From Garcia nutans (taxonomy: Eukaryota; Streptophyta; Magnoliopsida; Malpighiales; Euphorbiaceae), in assembly GCA_947685225.1 (NCBI GenBank), contig CANTUV010000024.1, positions 14,216,001 to 14,280,000 of the forward strand: a stretch of DNA of 64,000 bases. Reading direction: 5' to 3'. Of this stretch, positions 10,591-22,429 are shown piece after piece (position 1 is the first letter of the stretch; each line of letters opens with the position of its first letter). The notes under the pieces were generated by a model, which worked only from the letters and a program-made list of their open reading frames with translations, was not told the DNA's origin and made no database searches. Both the position numbers and the translations under genes were made by a program.

Positions 10591-12526
10591 TATAGACCCT
10601 TAATTTTTTACCCATTCCAGTCTAAAGATTTTAAAACAGTCCAAAATAATTTTTGCGGTATATATTATTTATTTTAATATTTATTATTTGTTTTAATAAT
10701 ATAATATTTATTTTTCTTATTATTTATTATTATTTATAACATTTATTTTATTTAATATTTAATATTTGTTTTGATAATATAATATTTATTTTACTGTTTA
10801 TTATTTATTTATAATATTTATAATATTTATTATTTATTATTTATATTTATTATTTATTTTAATGTAATATTTATTTTTCTTCTCATTTATAATTTATTTA
10901 TTTTAGTTTAATAATATTTATTATTTATATTTAAAATATATATATATATATATAAATCGGCGATGGCAAAATCAGCGATGAAAGCATCGGCGACGAATTG
11001 GCTTAGGCCAATTTGCCGCAGGCAAAGCTTGTGGCGAAATGAGCCCTAGCCCGTTGAATCCTTGCACAACAGCCTGTCTCGCTTGCCAGCCCATAGTGCC
11101 AGCATGCTAAGCAGCTCGCACGTCAGCCTTGCCAACCAGTGGCAATTCCCGCAGGCCAGTCTTGCCCAGGAGCCTGCGCACGCTGCCGATTTTTGTCAAA
11201 ATCTTATTTTACTCAGTTTGAATTTTATTTCCTTAATAGTTTTAAATTTCTTTAACATACTAGGTTTTTTTTAATTGCCTATAAATACAACATTAAAAAC
11301 ACACAGAAAGGGGTTGGATGGAAGAATTATTCAGACTTTTTCTTAGCAATTGATCCAGGGACTAGACTTTGAAAATTTAAAACCAACAATCAATCAACAA
11401 AAAAAGAAGAATAAGCAATCAAGGCAATAAGCAATCTTCTACCTTGGTGTTAAGCTCAGCTAAGAATTTCATAAAAAAATTTTAGTGGAGCCTTCAAACA
11501 TAGGTATGTCTCTTTAATTTTATTTGTTAAAATTAATTATCATTACAGTAACTCACTCTCTTCAAACATCTAAGTTTTTAGCCTTGTTTTCAGTAGGTTT
11601 AATCTATTTAATTCAAAATCCTAATCACTCTTTAAAACCTAAATCTTAAATCTTGTTTTCTTAAAGTTTAAAAACCCTACTATTTTCTTAAAACTTAAGA
11701 CCTTAGTTAAAATTCTATTTCTTTCTAAATTACACAGTAGCTCTAGTTTTTTTAAGAAGAATAATAATTCTGTTTTCTTAAAGCTCAAAACCCTAGTTGA
11801 AATCTAAAACCCTAGTTTCTATATTTATTGCTTAGATGTATATTTATGATATATGTTGATGGCTGATTTATTGCATGTCTCAATGGATGATTTATTCTTA
11901 CTTGATTTTATTAGAATGCTTTGATTTATTTTTAGTTTTAAGAAATTGTAAGAGGCATGTTTCCATAATTGGATACCCCAAATTGTTAAATATTATGTAA
12001 TTCGATTTATCTTTAAGCTTTGGACCTATGTAAAGGATATGTTTCCACCAATTGGTGGGTATCCTATTTTTTTTTTTTTACTTTTTTTTGGACATTGGAC
12101 AATTGTAAAGGCATATTTCCATCCTTGGATGAGTGCCTATTTGCTTGTTTTGTTTGGACCTTGCCATGATTTTTAATAAAGTATTTATTTATTCTATTGA
12201 TCACATGTAGTATGGATAATATTGTGTTAATTAAGAATTTTATAATATTGAGACCTGAAAAGGAGGCCGGTTCCAATAAACCAGGCGTTATGGGGATGCT
12301 GGGTCATTCTCACCTTCCCCACACATACCTAACTTTTCGAACCCATTAGGGGGTTAGGGATTCCTTAGGAATCGAGTCATCCACTCATTTCTTTTTCCTG
12401 GTCTGTTCGGGTGGCTACTGCATTTTCTCCGGGCTTAGGCCCGTGTTCTCTAAGGCCCTAAGCCTAACAGTACCGAAGTCGCAAGAACCATTCTACGTGG
12501 GAGTGGGGCCAAAATCCTCGCTCATA
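10591..12526 (+). mobile_element. Solo Tat LTR inside the minisatellite of B
   Basis: It starts TATAGACCC (for TGTAGACCC) and ends CTCATA (for CTCACA). It is flanked by GGGTC (10586-10590) and GAGTC (12527-12531), a target duplication with one mismatch, and the same minisatellite continues on both sides. No primer site or internal sequence is attached, so it is a solo LTR. TATAAATA is at 11280-11287. The three stem-loops are near 11952-11979, 12035-12064 and 12109-12138. A GC-rich block with GCGACGAATTGGC lies near 10,990. Confidence 0.85.
12031..12138 (+). other. Stem-loops 2 and 3 of the LTR at 10591, with compensated outer arms
   Basis: Loop 2: outer arms GGATA (12035-12039) and TATCC (12060-12064), inner arms CCACC and GGTGG around AATT. 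Loop 3: outer arms AGGCA (12109-12113) and TGCCT (12134-12138), inner arms CATCC and GGATG. Other Tat LTRs have GGACA/TGTCC in both places, so both sides of each stem changed together. Confidence 0.75.
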
Positions 12527-12893
12527 GAGTCCAAGTACACAATTCAGTCTCAGGGCCAAGTACCCAATCTCGGGTCTAAGTACCCAGTCTCGAGTCCAAG
12601 AACCCAAATCCAATTCAATTTTGGCTCCAAGTACCTAGTCTCGGATCCAACTATCCAATTCAGTCTCGGGTTCAAGTATCCAATCTTGGGTCCAAGTACC
12701 CAATTCATTCTCAAGTCCAAGTACCCCATTCAATCTCGGGTCCAAGTACCCAATCTAATCTCGGGTCCAAGTACCCAATCTCGGGTCCAAGTACCCAAAT
12801 CAAACTCAATTCAGTCTCAGATCCAAGTACTCAAATCTTTTTTAAGTACAGAACTCATTTCGGGTCCAGTATCCAAACCAACTTCAACCTAGG
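12527..12893 (+). repeat. 3' UTR minisatellite of element B, right part
   Basis: It continues the GGGTCCAAGTACCC array interrupted by the solo LTR. It ends with GGGTCGAGAACCCATCCTC, a terminal unit also found at the end of the array in element C (about 18,290). A 149-codon open frame runs through it only because the unit length keeps a frame open; it is not a gene. Confidence 0.9.
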
Positions 12894-12954
12894 GTCGAGA
12901 ACCCATCCTCATCATATTGTTTTTCACTCTCTTCTACTGAAAGTCTCAGATCGT

Positions 12955-12971
12955 TCAAGCAGGAGGCAAAC
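12955..12971 (+). promoter_or_regulatory. Polypurine tract of element B
   Basis: CAAGCAGGAGGCAAAC lies immediately before the 3' LTR. The equivalent in C is CAGGGGGCAAAC (18377-18387). It is the expected plus-strand primer for reverse transcription. Confidence 0.65.
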
Positions 12972-14938
12972 TGTAGACCCTTAATTTTTGACCAAGTCAA
13001 ATCCAAAGATTTTAAAACAGTCCGCAATAATTTTTATAGTATTTATTTAAATTTTATTATTTATTTTAATAATATAATATTTTTTTATAATATTTATTAT
13101 TTATTTTTTAAAATATAACATTTATTGTAATAAAATAATATTTATTATTTATTTTTATAACATAATTAATTATAAATATTTATTTTAAATATAATGTTTA
13201 TTTTTAATGATGAAAATAAAAATATATACATATAAAAAAAAAAATCGAACGGACGAAACGGCGAATTGGCTTACAGCAGCCAGGCCTGTGGAGAATTGCG
13301 GCTCGCCCATAGTTGCCTCGTCTTGCCAATCCTCATGTCCGCAGCAATCCTCGGGTCTCGCAGCATCGATTGCCCAGCCTACATGCCAGCAGCCCAGCGC
13401 CTCGCAGCACGTCTCGCCTGCCCGGGCTCGCGCGCAATTTTTGACGAATCATCGTTTAGCTCAGTTTTTAAATTTTATTTTCTAAAACAGTTTTATTTTC
13501 TAAAACAATTTTATTTTCTTAACTAATCAGTACTAGGTTTTTATTTTTTCTTAAAAAAAGCAAGGTTAAACAATTACACAGGAACTTTTGGGATTTTTTT
13601 TTTTGGGCAGAATCGCAAAAAAGAGGCAGAGAACTTGGACTTAGACCTTTTGAGATTTTTAGGACTTGGAGACTGGATTAATAGAGAGGAACCAAGAGCA
13701 ACTGAGAACTAAGGAAGGATAGAGAGACTAAGGAAGCAAACATATAACCATTACCTTAGACAGAGGCAATAGTTTCCCTCAACCAATAATGAAGTTGACT
13801 CAGGCAGTAGATTAATAAGCTTGGCTCAACAGTTTATATTTTGTAGAGCCAACCACCAACGCAGGTTTGATTCCCTCTTTAAATTAATTCAATTAGTTGC
13901 TCTTAATAATTATTCCATTGAATTAGTTTATTTACAAACTGAATATGTAAATCATCCATAATAGGCAATAGATTTGAATTAAAAGAGATAGTAGTGTTAA
14001 TATATACCCCGCCATTATTTTCATAAACCCTAAACTTTGTCAAATCGTGTATTAGATTAGATTAATCTTATATAGAAAACCTAAAATCCTAATTAATTAT
14101 ATTTTTCAAAACCTTCATAGTAACCTAATATTTTTAAAATTATGATAATAATATTAGTTTTGTAAATCTAAAACTAAAATATTAATTTTATTTAAAAAAA
14201 CCCTAATTCAAGATGTAAACCCTAAATTTATATATTTATTGCTTTATTTAATTTTAGATTTAATTATATAGTTTATTATATGTTTTGATGATTGATTTAT
14301 TTAATTTTAATGTTTGGTTTATTTAATTTATCATGGATGAATATTTTTTCAATTATTATTTGTTTATTAAAATTGTAAGAGGTATGTTTCCGTGATTGGG
14401 TACCTCATTAATTAAGCTTCATGTAATTTAAATTATTTTCATACTTTGGGATTAATGTAAAGGATACATTTTCACCTTTTGGTGAGTGTCCTGTTTAGTT
14501 TTAGATATGGATGATGTAAGGACATATTTCCATCCTTGGATGGGTGTCTATTTGTTTGTTTTATTTAAACGTTGCTATGATTTTTAATAAAGTATTTGTT
14601 TATTCTTATGATAGCATGTATTATGGATAATATCATTATATTTAAAAATTTTATAATATTAAGACCTCAAAATGAGGCTAGTTCCAATAAACAGGTCATT
14701 GTAGGGGTGCTAGATTATTCTCACCTTCCTCACACGTACCCAACTTTCCGAACCCATTAGGGGGTTGGGGATTCCTTAGGAATCGAGTCATCCACCCCTT
14801 TCTTTTTCCCTGCCCATTCAGGTGGCGACTCCATTTTCTCAGGACTTAGGCCCGTGATCTCTAAGGCCTTGAGCCTAACAGTGTCGAAGTTGCAAGAACC
14901 ATTCCACACAGGAGTGGGGCTGAAAATCCTAGCTCACA
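12972..14938 (+). repeat. 3' LTR of Tat element B
   Basis: Full length, 1967 bp, TGTAGACCC to CTCACA. The TATA box of the 5' copy is lost here (TTAAAAAAAG at the matching place, about 13,551). Stem-loops are near 14378-14402, 14462-14491 and 14519-14549. In loop 2 the inner arms are TCACC/GGTGA, a paired change from CCACC/GGTGG. It is followed by GGAAC and then the gag tail of element C; the left partner of this possible target duplication is lost. Confidence 0.85.
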
Positions 14939-15367
14939 GGAACCTTTGCCAAAGATGTTAGAGAATCTAATGAAGAAGGGGTTATTACAACTATTGGTTC
15001 CTCGACCGCTACATAATCCTTACCATCAAACTTCGATGCCGAGGCCTTCTGTTAATTTTATTAAATGCAAGAGCATGGGATGGATAAATGCAGTCGTCTA
15101 AGGCACGAGATCCAAGATTTAATTAACAGTGGAAAGTTGCCTGAGCATTATAAGCCCAATACCAAGAATAATCCTCTGCCTAAATTTGGAAGGGCGCCAC
15201 CGCTTGCAACCTTCATAAAGAGTTTTATCTTGACATCTTGTCATGATATGGATAGAGAAGCTGCTAAAGAGGATGTGCTACTAAGCAAGCCTAGACTAAC
15301 TGTGAATGATGAAGCAATGATCCTTGATGATGGAAAAAAAATCCTTGCCATTAATATGTCTAAATAA
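14939..15367 (+). pseudogene. C-terminal gag remnant of Tat element C
   Basis: It starts abruptly at the end of B's LTR with a stretch matching the Tat gag linker (KKGLLQ, then PRPLHNP). It then covers MDKCSRLRHEIQDLINSGKLPEH (split here as MDKCSRLRHEIQ and DLINSGKLPEH) and the tail. Small indels and stops break the frame. After the VPPPATF-like motif the sequence differs from B and F: it carries an extra acidic tail ending in AINMSK then a stop and MKYLRL. The antisense copy D has a similar MPK-stop-MKHF, so C and D keep a longer gag 3' end than B and F. The N-terminal two thirds are absent, probably lost at the junction with B. Confidence 0.7.
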
Positions 15368-17654
15368 ATGAAGTATCTTCGACTCGAACTCAACGAACCT
15401 CCCTTAGCTTGAAGTGTTGCTCTTGTTATTTTTCTTTCTTTAGTACTTATTTGAAACAATTATATTTTTAAAATTAAGATTGTTTGAATAAATTATTTTC
15501 ATTAAATTTTTCTTGGTCTTTATTCATTTTGACGCTCAACCGATGACGAATCTAGCTTGATATTTTAAAATTAGTGTATCTATGCATTATAATTCGAATG
15601 ATTCTACTAGGTGAGGGAATTGTTCTATAGCATTGAGTTGTGTATGCTTACTTAGAGAGGGCTCCTATATAATTACCTTTGTCTAGGTCCTAGTCAGTCT
15701 TAGAACATGCTTTGATATATTTTTGAGGCGAAATTGAACTCTACTTTTTTAAGGGAGAGATGATCTAGGCATTGTTTGGTAAGCCAGCAACTATTATCTG
15801 CCCTATTAAATATCAATTCCTAGTTGTCTCTTTGAGCCTTTATAAGATTTCAACTTTCTATTTATTGACTTATAAGCTTGACAACCCACCCTGAGCTGTT
15901 GTAACTCTTATGACAAATCTAATGATCACTAAGGTGAAGAGGCAAAAAGATCAAAGAAAGGAATGCATAGTCAAGGCCATAAGGATAGTTGAAGTTCTCA
16001 AGACCATAAGGGTAGTTGAAGTTCACCTGATACTAGACCTAATATCTCAAATTTATTAAGATGACATCAGAATAAAAAATAATTTATTCTTGTTAAAATA
16101 AGACTCACTCTACTCCACTCATCCATAAACAGAAGTATAGAATGGTGCAAGTGAGATAATTCTTTTGGAGCTAGGACCCAACACCATGAAAAAAAAGAAA
16201 AAAACAAGAACAAAAAACAAGAACAAAAAAAAAGGAAAAGATATAAAAAAGGAAAAAAAGGGGCCAAAACAAAAAAAAAAAGAAAAAAAAAAGAAAAAAA
16301 TGGGTCCTGAGTTTGTGCAAAAGCAAAAGGAAAAGAATGAAGATCGTCTTAATCGATTCCATATTTCTTCTAAGAAGATAAAAGGAAATTGAAGTCTAGC
16401 AAGATTGCTCCCAGCTGCCTAAGGTTCCAACAAGAAGTTTATAGTGAGAAGGTTTGTCAGTAGTGTCACATCAGCTCCAATCTCAAAATGGCCTTCACTT
16501 AAACCATGTTCCTTATAGACCCCGTTTCAAGCCCTTTAAAGACCTGTTGATCTCTCTTGGCAAGTAGAGTTTATTAGTGGAGATAGTTTGATTAAGCATG
16601 CATATGAGAAAGACAATATTTAAACTGTATGAGACCTTTGATCAAGTAATGTGTATATGCCTATCTGAAGTGCAATAGTTCTTGCCCAAATAGAAATGAT
16701 TCCTGAGTTTAGTATGGTAACTAGGGTTATCATGTTATAGATATGTTAATTTAGAAAATCGAGTCCTGAGGTACAATGACACTGATTTGACAAAGTCAAT
16801 ATTTGATTTAAAAAAAAACCATTTTCTTATTGCATAAACCTTCAAGTTAAGGGAAGCATGTTGAACCATCGAACCTCGAAGGACACATTCGGAAAAGTAA
16901 ATGATTGTTGGCAAGCTTATGAAGAAGCTACCAACTGACATGCTGAATGATGGTTTGAAAGGGATGTATCCCTGACTATGCTGCTTGGGCCTCACCACTC
17001 ATGTTTTCAACATCTTGAAGATAAAAGCCATAAATATAAAGCATTCTGTCATTCCAATGCAAGACCTAAACGAGCATCTGGAAGGAATTAATGAGAACAC
17101 CTCAACTGATCATCTCGGTCTGTGAGTCGATAGAACCACTATAAGTATTATCCATGCATACCATGCATACATGAGCATATCATATTGCATTTTTGTCTTG
17201 TGTTATCTATTCTTAGTCAAAAGTAAACAGCAATACTCTATGAAGCAAACGTGAAGCGGGTATGGAATCAGGGAGCATGGAAGGCCCATTGCTTGAGGAA
17301 GCTCCCGCCATTTTGCAAAAGAAGAAATACATGCTTGTCCGAAGAACTAGATAATATACAAACATCCATATAAACCTGCATGAAAAAATTATTGGTTTGA
17401 GCCTACACAAGGGGCAAAATTTCTCCTTTCAATTTTTTAAGTTTATGCGTATACAAAATATTTTCAGACTCACTTTCAATATTTTTCCACACAGGGGGCA
17501 AGGAGAAGATGTAAGGGCCAGCTAAAAAATAGCTAAATTTTTTGCAAAAGGAAGAACAAAACAAGAAGAAAGTAAGAAGATCAAAATAAATGAAGATGCA
17601 AAAAAATAAAAAGATCAGTCAAGCTAGAAGAGCTGAAGCTAATATAAGACAAAT
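15368..17654 (+). mobile_element. Pol-less internal region of Tat element C
   Basis: It is collinear with the same part of B. The polypurine block is at 16187-16303. Conserved phrases near 16,500 (CCCCGTTTCAAGCCC), 17,045 (TTCTGTCATTCCAATGCA) and 17,280 (AGGCCCATTGCTTGAGGA) recur in B and F. No pol motif is recognisable. The Lys-rich ORF over the purine block is a composition artefact. Confidence 0.65.
16187..16303 (+). other. Internal polypurine block of element C
   Basis: A-rich tract of about 115 bases, dominated by A with G and a few C. It lies at the same relative position as the blocks in B and F. Confidence 0.65.
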
Positions 17655-17860
17655 GTCCAATGGATAAAGATCCATGTTTCAAGGGTAAAGACCCGATCTC
17701 CAATGGATAAAGATCCATGTTTTAAGGGTAAAGACCCGATCTCCAATGGATAAAAATCCACGTTTTAAGGGTAAACACCCAATTTCCCATGGAAAAAGAT
17801 CCATGTTGTAAGGTTTAAAAACCCGATCTCCAATGGATAAAGATATATTTTTGGTGGGTA
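17655..17860 (+). repeat. 43-bp minisatellite in the 3' UTR of element C
   Basis: About five units containing GATAAAGATCCATG, AAGGGTAAAGACCCGA and TCTCCAATG. Unit length is about 43 bp. Element B has no such array at this place. Confidence 0.85.
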
Positions 17861-17924
17861 ATGACCCACAATCCCTTAAAGAATGGAACAATCTGTTAAG
17901 CCAGAATTCTCAACTGATAAAAGG

Positions 17925-18305
17925 TCAGTCAAATTTAGTCCTGGGTCCAGAACCCAAATCTTTTTTGAGTCCGAAACTCACCCTCGGGTCCAGAACCCAA
18001 ATTATTTTTCAGTTCAAAACTCACCCCGGGTCCAGAACCCAAGTTATTTTTGACTTCAGAACTCACCCTCGGGTCTAGAACCCAAATTATTTTTGAGTCC
18101 AGAACTCACCCAGGTCCAAAACCGAAATCATTTTTAGTCCAAAACTCACCCCGAGTCCAGAACCCAAATCATTTTAGTATCCAGAACTCATCCCGGGTCT
18201 AGAACCCAAATAATTTTTTAGTCTAGAACTCACCCTAGGTCCAGAACCCAAATCATTTTCGAGTTAAGAACCCAACCATTGCCAATCTCGGGTCGAGAAC
18301 CCATC
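17925..18305 (+). repeat. 42-bp minisatellite in the 3' UTR of element C
   Basis: About nine units built on GGGTCCAGAACCCAAAT and TTGAGTCCAGAACTCACC. It begins after TCAACTGATAAAAGGTCA and ends with GGGTCGAGAACCCATCCTC, the same left and right borders as the array in B. It is therefore the homologous array with a different unit. Confidence 0.85.
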
Positions 18306-18376
18306 CTCATCCAAAATCAGTTCAAAATTTATGTTGCTTTTCACTTTCTTCTACTGAAGTCTCAGATCGTTCAATC

Positions 18377-18387
18377 AGGGGGCAAAC
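18377..18387 (+). promoter_or_regulatory. Polypurine tract of element C
   Basis: AGGGGGCAAAC directly before TGTAGATCC, the start of the 3' LTR. Confidence 0.65.
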
Positions 18388-20200
18388 TGTAGATCCTTAT
18401 TTTTTGACCAAGTCTAGTCCAATATTTTAAAAATAGTCCAAAAATAATTTTTATAATATTTATTATTTATTTTAATAATAATATAATATTTATTATTTAA
18501 TATATTAAAAATAAAAAAATAAAAAAATATAAAAAATAAAAATCGGAGGAATCAACGAATTGTGGCAGCGGTTGGCCTGCGACGAATTGCTGCTCGCCTA
18601 GAGCAACGCAGCCCATTCCACCCAATGCCCCAACGCCTCACAGTATCCCAGCACTCCAGTGCTCCAGTAGCCCGCAGTGCCTCGTAGCCGCCCGCGCACA
18701 ATGCCCCAATCCTTGCAGCAGCAATTGGCCAGCAGCTCGCAGTGCCTCGCAGCGGCCCGTGCCCAATGACAATTTTGCCTAAACCTATTTTAACTTGGAT
18801 TGTTTTATTTTATTTCCTTAACCACACAATATTAGATTTTTTAATTAATTTCCTATAAATAATAGGATTTAAACACAAAAAAAAAGGACTTTTGGCAATT
18901 TTTGAGACTAAGGACTTTTGGGACAGTGGCAATTTTCCAGAGACTCGGACTTTGGATTTTTTTTGAGACGGGGACTTTGAGACTTAGAATGACAGCAACC
19001 ATTATAAAAAAAAAGTAGCACAAAACAAGAAAAACTCTAGCAGTAAAAAAAGGGAACATAAGCATCAAACAAGAGGAACAACTTTACAAAGGCAGTGACA
19101 CTGTCTTGGTCTTGCTCATCCAGAACTTGCAATTGTGGTGGAGCCAACAAACAAAGGTGCATTATTCCGTGTTTACTTTATTTAAGTTTATAGTATTTTG
19201 TAATTGTTTTTAATCCAGTATCATGGAATTGTTGGTTTAACATATTGAAGTTGTTTAGTCCAGTAGCCAAAAAATTTCTTAAGCCTTAACATCCCTTTTT
19301 CCTATTAATTAAAATTCTAAAAGTCAGTTTTCAACACCAAAGCCATAAAACCCTAATTAATTCTTTTTTCTCAAACTTTCACAGTAGCTTAGTTTTATTA
19401 AATAATAATAATGTTAATTCTATTTTCCAAATGATCACAGTAGCTTATTCCTTCCAAGAATCTAAGCTTTAATCTTATTTTCATAAGCATCAATCTTATT
19501 TACTTAAACCCTAAACCTTAATATTATTTTCATAAAACTTCCAAAACCCTAAAATCTTAAGTTTTAGACTAAGAACTCTCTAAATCCTAATTTCACTCAA
19601 GAAACCCTAATTGAAGTATAAAACCTAAATTTTATGTTTAATTGCATAAATGCATACTTATGATATATGTTGATGGATGATTTATTACATGTCTTAATGG
19701 ATGATTTATTCTTAATTGATTTTATGATGAATGTTTGAATGCTTTGATTTATTTTTAGCTTCAAAAAATTGTAAGAGGTATGTTTCCGTGATTGGGTACC
19801 TCAATTATTAAGTTTCATGTAATCCAATTTATTTTAAATTTTGGATCAATGTAAAGGATACGTTTCCACCAATCGGTGGATATCCTATTTTATTTATTTT
19901 CTTTTAGATATTGGACAATTGTAAAGGCATGTTTCCATCCATGGATGGGTGCCTATTTATTTATTTTGTTGGGATTTATGGTGATTTTAATAAAGTGGAT
20001 ATTTATTATTATGATTGCATGTAGTATGGATAATATTATTATAGTTAAGAATTTTATAATATTAAGACTTGAAAAGGAGGCCGGTTCCAATGAATCAGGC
20101 ATCATTGGGGTGATGGGCAATTTCTCACCTTCCCCAAATGTACCCAACTTTCCAAACCCATTAGGGGGTTGGGAATTCCTTAGGAATCGAGTCATCCACC

Positions 20201-22429
20201 TGTAGACCCTTAATTTTTGACCCAGTCTGGTCCGATTTTTTTTATATAGCCCAAAATAAATTTTGTGGTATTTTAATTAAATAATATTTATTTTAGTATT
20301 TATTATTTATAATTTTTAATAAAAATAAAAATGATGAAGTTAATAAAGAAAATAATAAATAAATAATAATAATAACAAATAAATAAAAATAAAAATTGGC
20401 GACGAAAAAATCGGCAACGAAAAATTCGTCGCCGAAAGTGGAATTGGCCAACCGCCCCAGCGCCCGCAGTTTCGTCGCCTAAACTAAGAAAAATTCATCG
20501 CCTAAACTAAGAAAATTTTTTTGTCAGCGCAATTTTCCAACGCAGTTTTTTCGAAACCAAATTCTATTTGGTTTTGGTTTCTTTTCCTAATTAATTTTAG
20601 TTTCCTTAAACAACTAGAAGTAGACTTATAATTTTTCCTATAAATAACACATTAAAACTCAGAATTAAGGGGGAGGGGGGGGGGAATTAGACTTTTTGAT
20701 GGGGGATCAAAAATTGGTGCTATTAAGCTAGACTTGGGACTTTAGATTTGAGAGAAGTAAGAAACAACAAAAAAGCTAGCAACAAGAAGCAATCAATCCA
20801 TCAAAGGCAGCAACCTTGCCTTTGTCTTTGTTCATCCAGAAATCAAATTGTGGAGGAACCAACGAACGGAGGTTTGATTATAAATCTTTGATTTGATGAA
20901 TATTTACAATGTTTCCTTCATTTGTTTTCTAAGTAACTTAAATCATTAAACTTGGTAATATGTTCATCCAGTAACCTTAATCAGTGATCAAACCTTAAAA
21001 ACCCTAAACTACTCTTCTGCTTCCAAAAATATTAAAAACCCTAAACTACTCTTCTATTTCCAAAAACTTCACAAACCCTAAATTACTCTTTTGTTTCTAA
21101 AAACCTTAAAAACCCTAAAGGGTTTCTTCTGTTTCCAAAAACTATAAAACCCTAAATTGTTTCCCCCAATTATTTTCATCTACACCATAACTTTTTGTCC
21201 AAAATCTCTAAATGTTTTCTTAAATCTCCAAACCTTGTTCTCTTTACATTTTCTAAAAATCATAATTATTTTATAAAACTCTAAATTGTTTTCTTAAATC
21301 CTAAAACCAAATATGTTTTCTAAAATACCAAAAACCCTAACTTTTTCGAAAGATCAAAATAGTAAACCCTAAGTTTTTCTAAACCCTAATTCAGTGAACT
21401 TAAAACCCAAACTAGTTAATCTAAACCCTAAAGCCATAATTTAATAAAACTAAAATCACAATCCAGTAACCATGAATTATAAACCCTAATGTCTTAAGAT
21501 TCCAAAACCCTAATTTCATAATGTTACCCCTAAAACCTAATTTGATTAACCAAAAAACCTTACTACTTTCTTAAATTCATATAACGCTAATCCATTCCAA
21601 TTTTCTAAAACCTTTACAGTAGCCTAAACAAATAACAATAATAATACTAAAATCCCAAAACCCTAAATGTTAATTAAAGTACTTTAAATAGAAACAGTAA
21701 ACCCTAATTTGTATCTTTACTTGCTTTATTTAATTTTAGATTTGATTATATAGTTTATTATATGCTTTGATGGTTGATTTATTTAATTTCAATGCTTGAT
21801 TTATTTAATTTATGATGGATGGATGTTTTCTTTATTGTTATTATCTGTTTATTTTAGTATTAAAATTGTCAGAGGTATGTTTCCACTTTGTAGGTACCTT
21901 ATTAGTTAAATATCATGTAATTTAAATAGCTTTTATATTTTGGACCAATGTAAAGGACATGTTTCCACCTTTCGGTGGGTGTCCTATTTAGTTTGGACAT
22001 GTATGATGTAAGGAAATGTTTCCATCTTTGGATGGGTGTCCATTTATTTTCTTTGTTTGAACATTGCTTTGATTTTAATATAATGATGCTTTATTTCAAT
22101 TGTTGCATGTAATATGGATAATCTTGTTATACTTAAGAATTTTATAATATTAAGACCTGCAAAGGAGATCGGTTCCAATGAATAGGGCATTGTGGGGGTG
22201 CTGGGCCATTTCTCACCTTCCCCTCACATACCCAACTTTCCGAACCCATTAGGGGGTTGGGATTCCTTAGGAATCGAGTCATCCACCCCTTTCTTTTTCC
22301 CGGCCCTTCCGGGTGGCGACTCTATATTCTCCAGACTTAAGTACATGTTCTCTAAGGCCCCGAGCCTAAACAGTGCCGAAGTCGCAAGAACCATTCCACC
22401 GGGAGTGGGGACAAAAATCCCCGCTCACA
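20201..22429 (+). mobile_element. Solo Tat LTR nested in the LTR of element C
   Basis: TGTAGACCC to CTCACA, 2229 bp, flanked by exact copies of CCACC at 20196-20200 and 22430-22434. Removing it and one CCACC rejoins the host LTR perfectly. TATAAATA is at 20639-20646. About thirteen CCCTAA words lie between 20,990 and 21,720. Stem-loops are near 21872-21900, 21955-21984 and 22014-22042. No primer site follows, so it is solo. Confidence 0.93.
21955..21984 (+). other. Best-preserved copy of LTR stem-loop 2
   Basis: Outer arms GGACA (21955-21959) and TGTCC (21980-21984); inner arms CCACC (21965-21969) and GGTGG (21974-21978); loop TTTC. A conserved 5-nt bulge TGTTT lies on the left and a single G on the right. 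It would be in the R/U5 part of the element's RNA. Confidence 0.75.

Larger units (their letters stand above)
3931..14938 (+). mobile_element. Tat/Ogre-type non-autonomous LTR retrotransposon B
   Basis: The order is LTR (5'-truncated), tRNA-Arg primer site, about 1.1-kb leader, gag pseudogene, about 2.2 kb without pol, minisatellite 3' UTR, purine tract and 3' LTR. The two LTRs are alike by eye over their shared part; the 3' copy has about 43 bp extra near 13,950-13,995. A solo LTR sits in the 3' UTR. No protease, reverse transcriptase, RNase H or integrase motif can be found, so mobility would have depended on proteins from another element. Confidence 0.8.

Noticed and set aside
12443..12892. 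149-codon ORF with repeating VQVPNL-type motifs
   Set aside because: It follows the minisatellite of element B; the open frame results from the repeat unit and changes frame and motif along the array.
16165..16392. Lys-rich ORF (and antisense Phe-rich ORF)
   Set aside because: It lies on the polypurine block; low-complexity composition keeps frames open on both strands. The same occurs at 8752-9006 and 55113-55350.
17655..18305. Regularly spaced repeats resembling a CRISPR array
   Set aside because: Units are contiguous variants of one sequence without unique spacers, in a plant retrotransposon 3' UTR.
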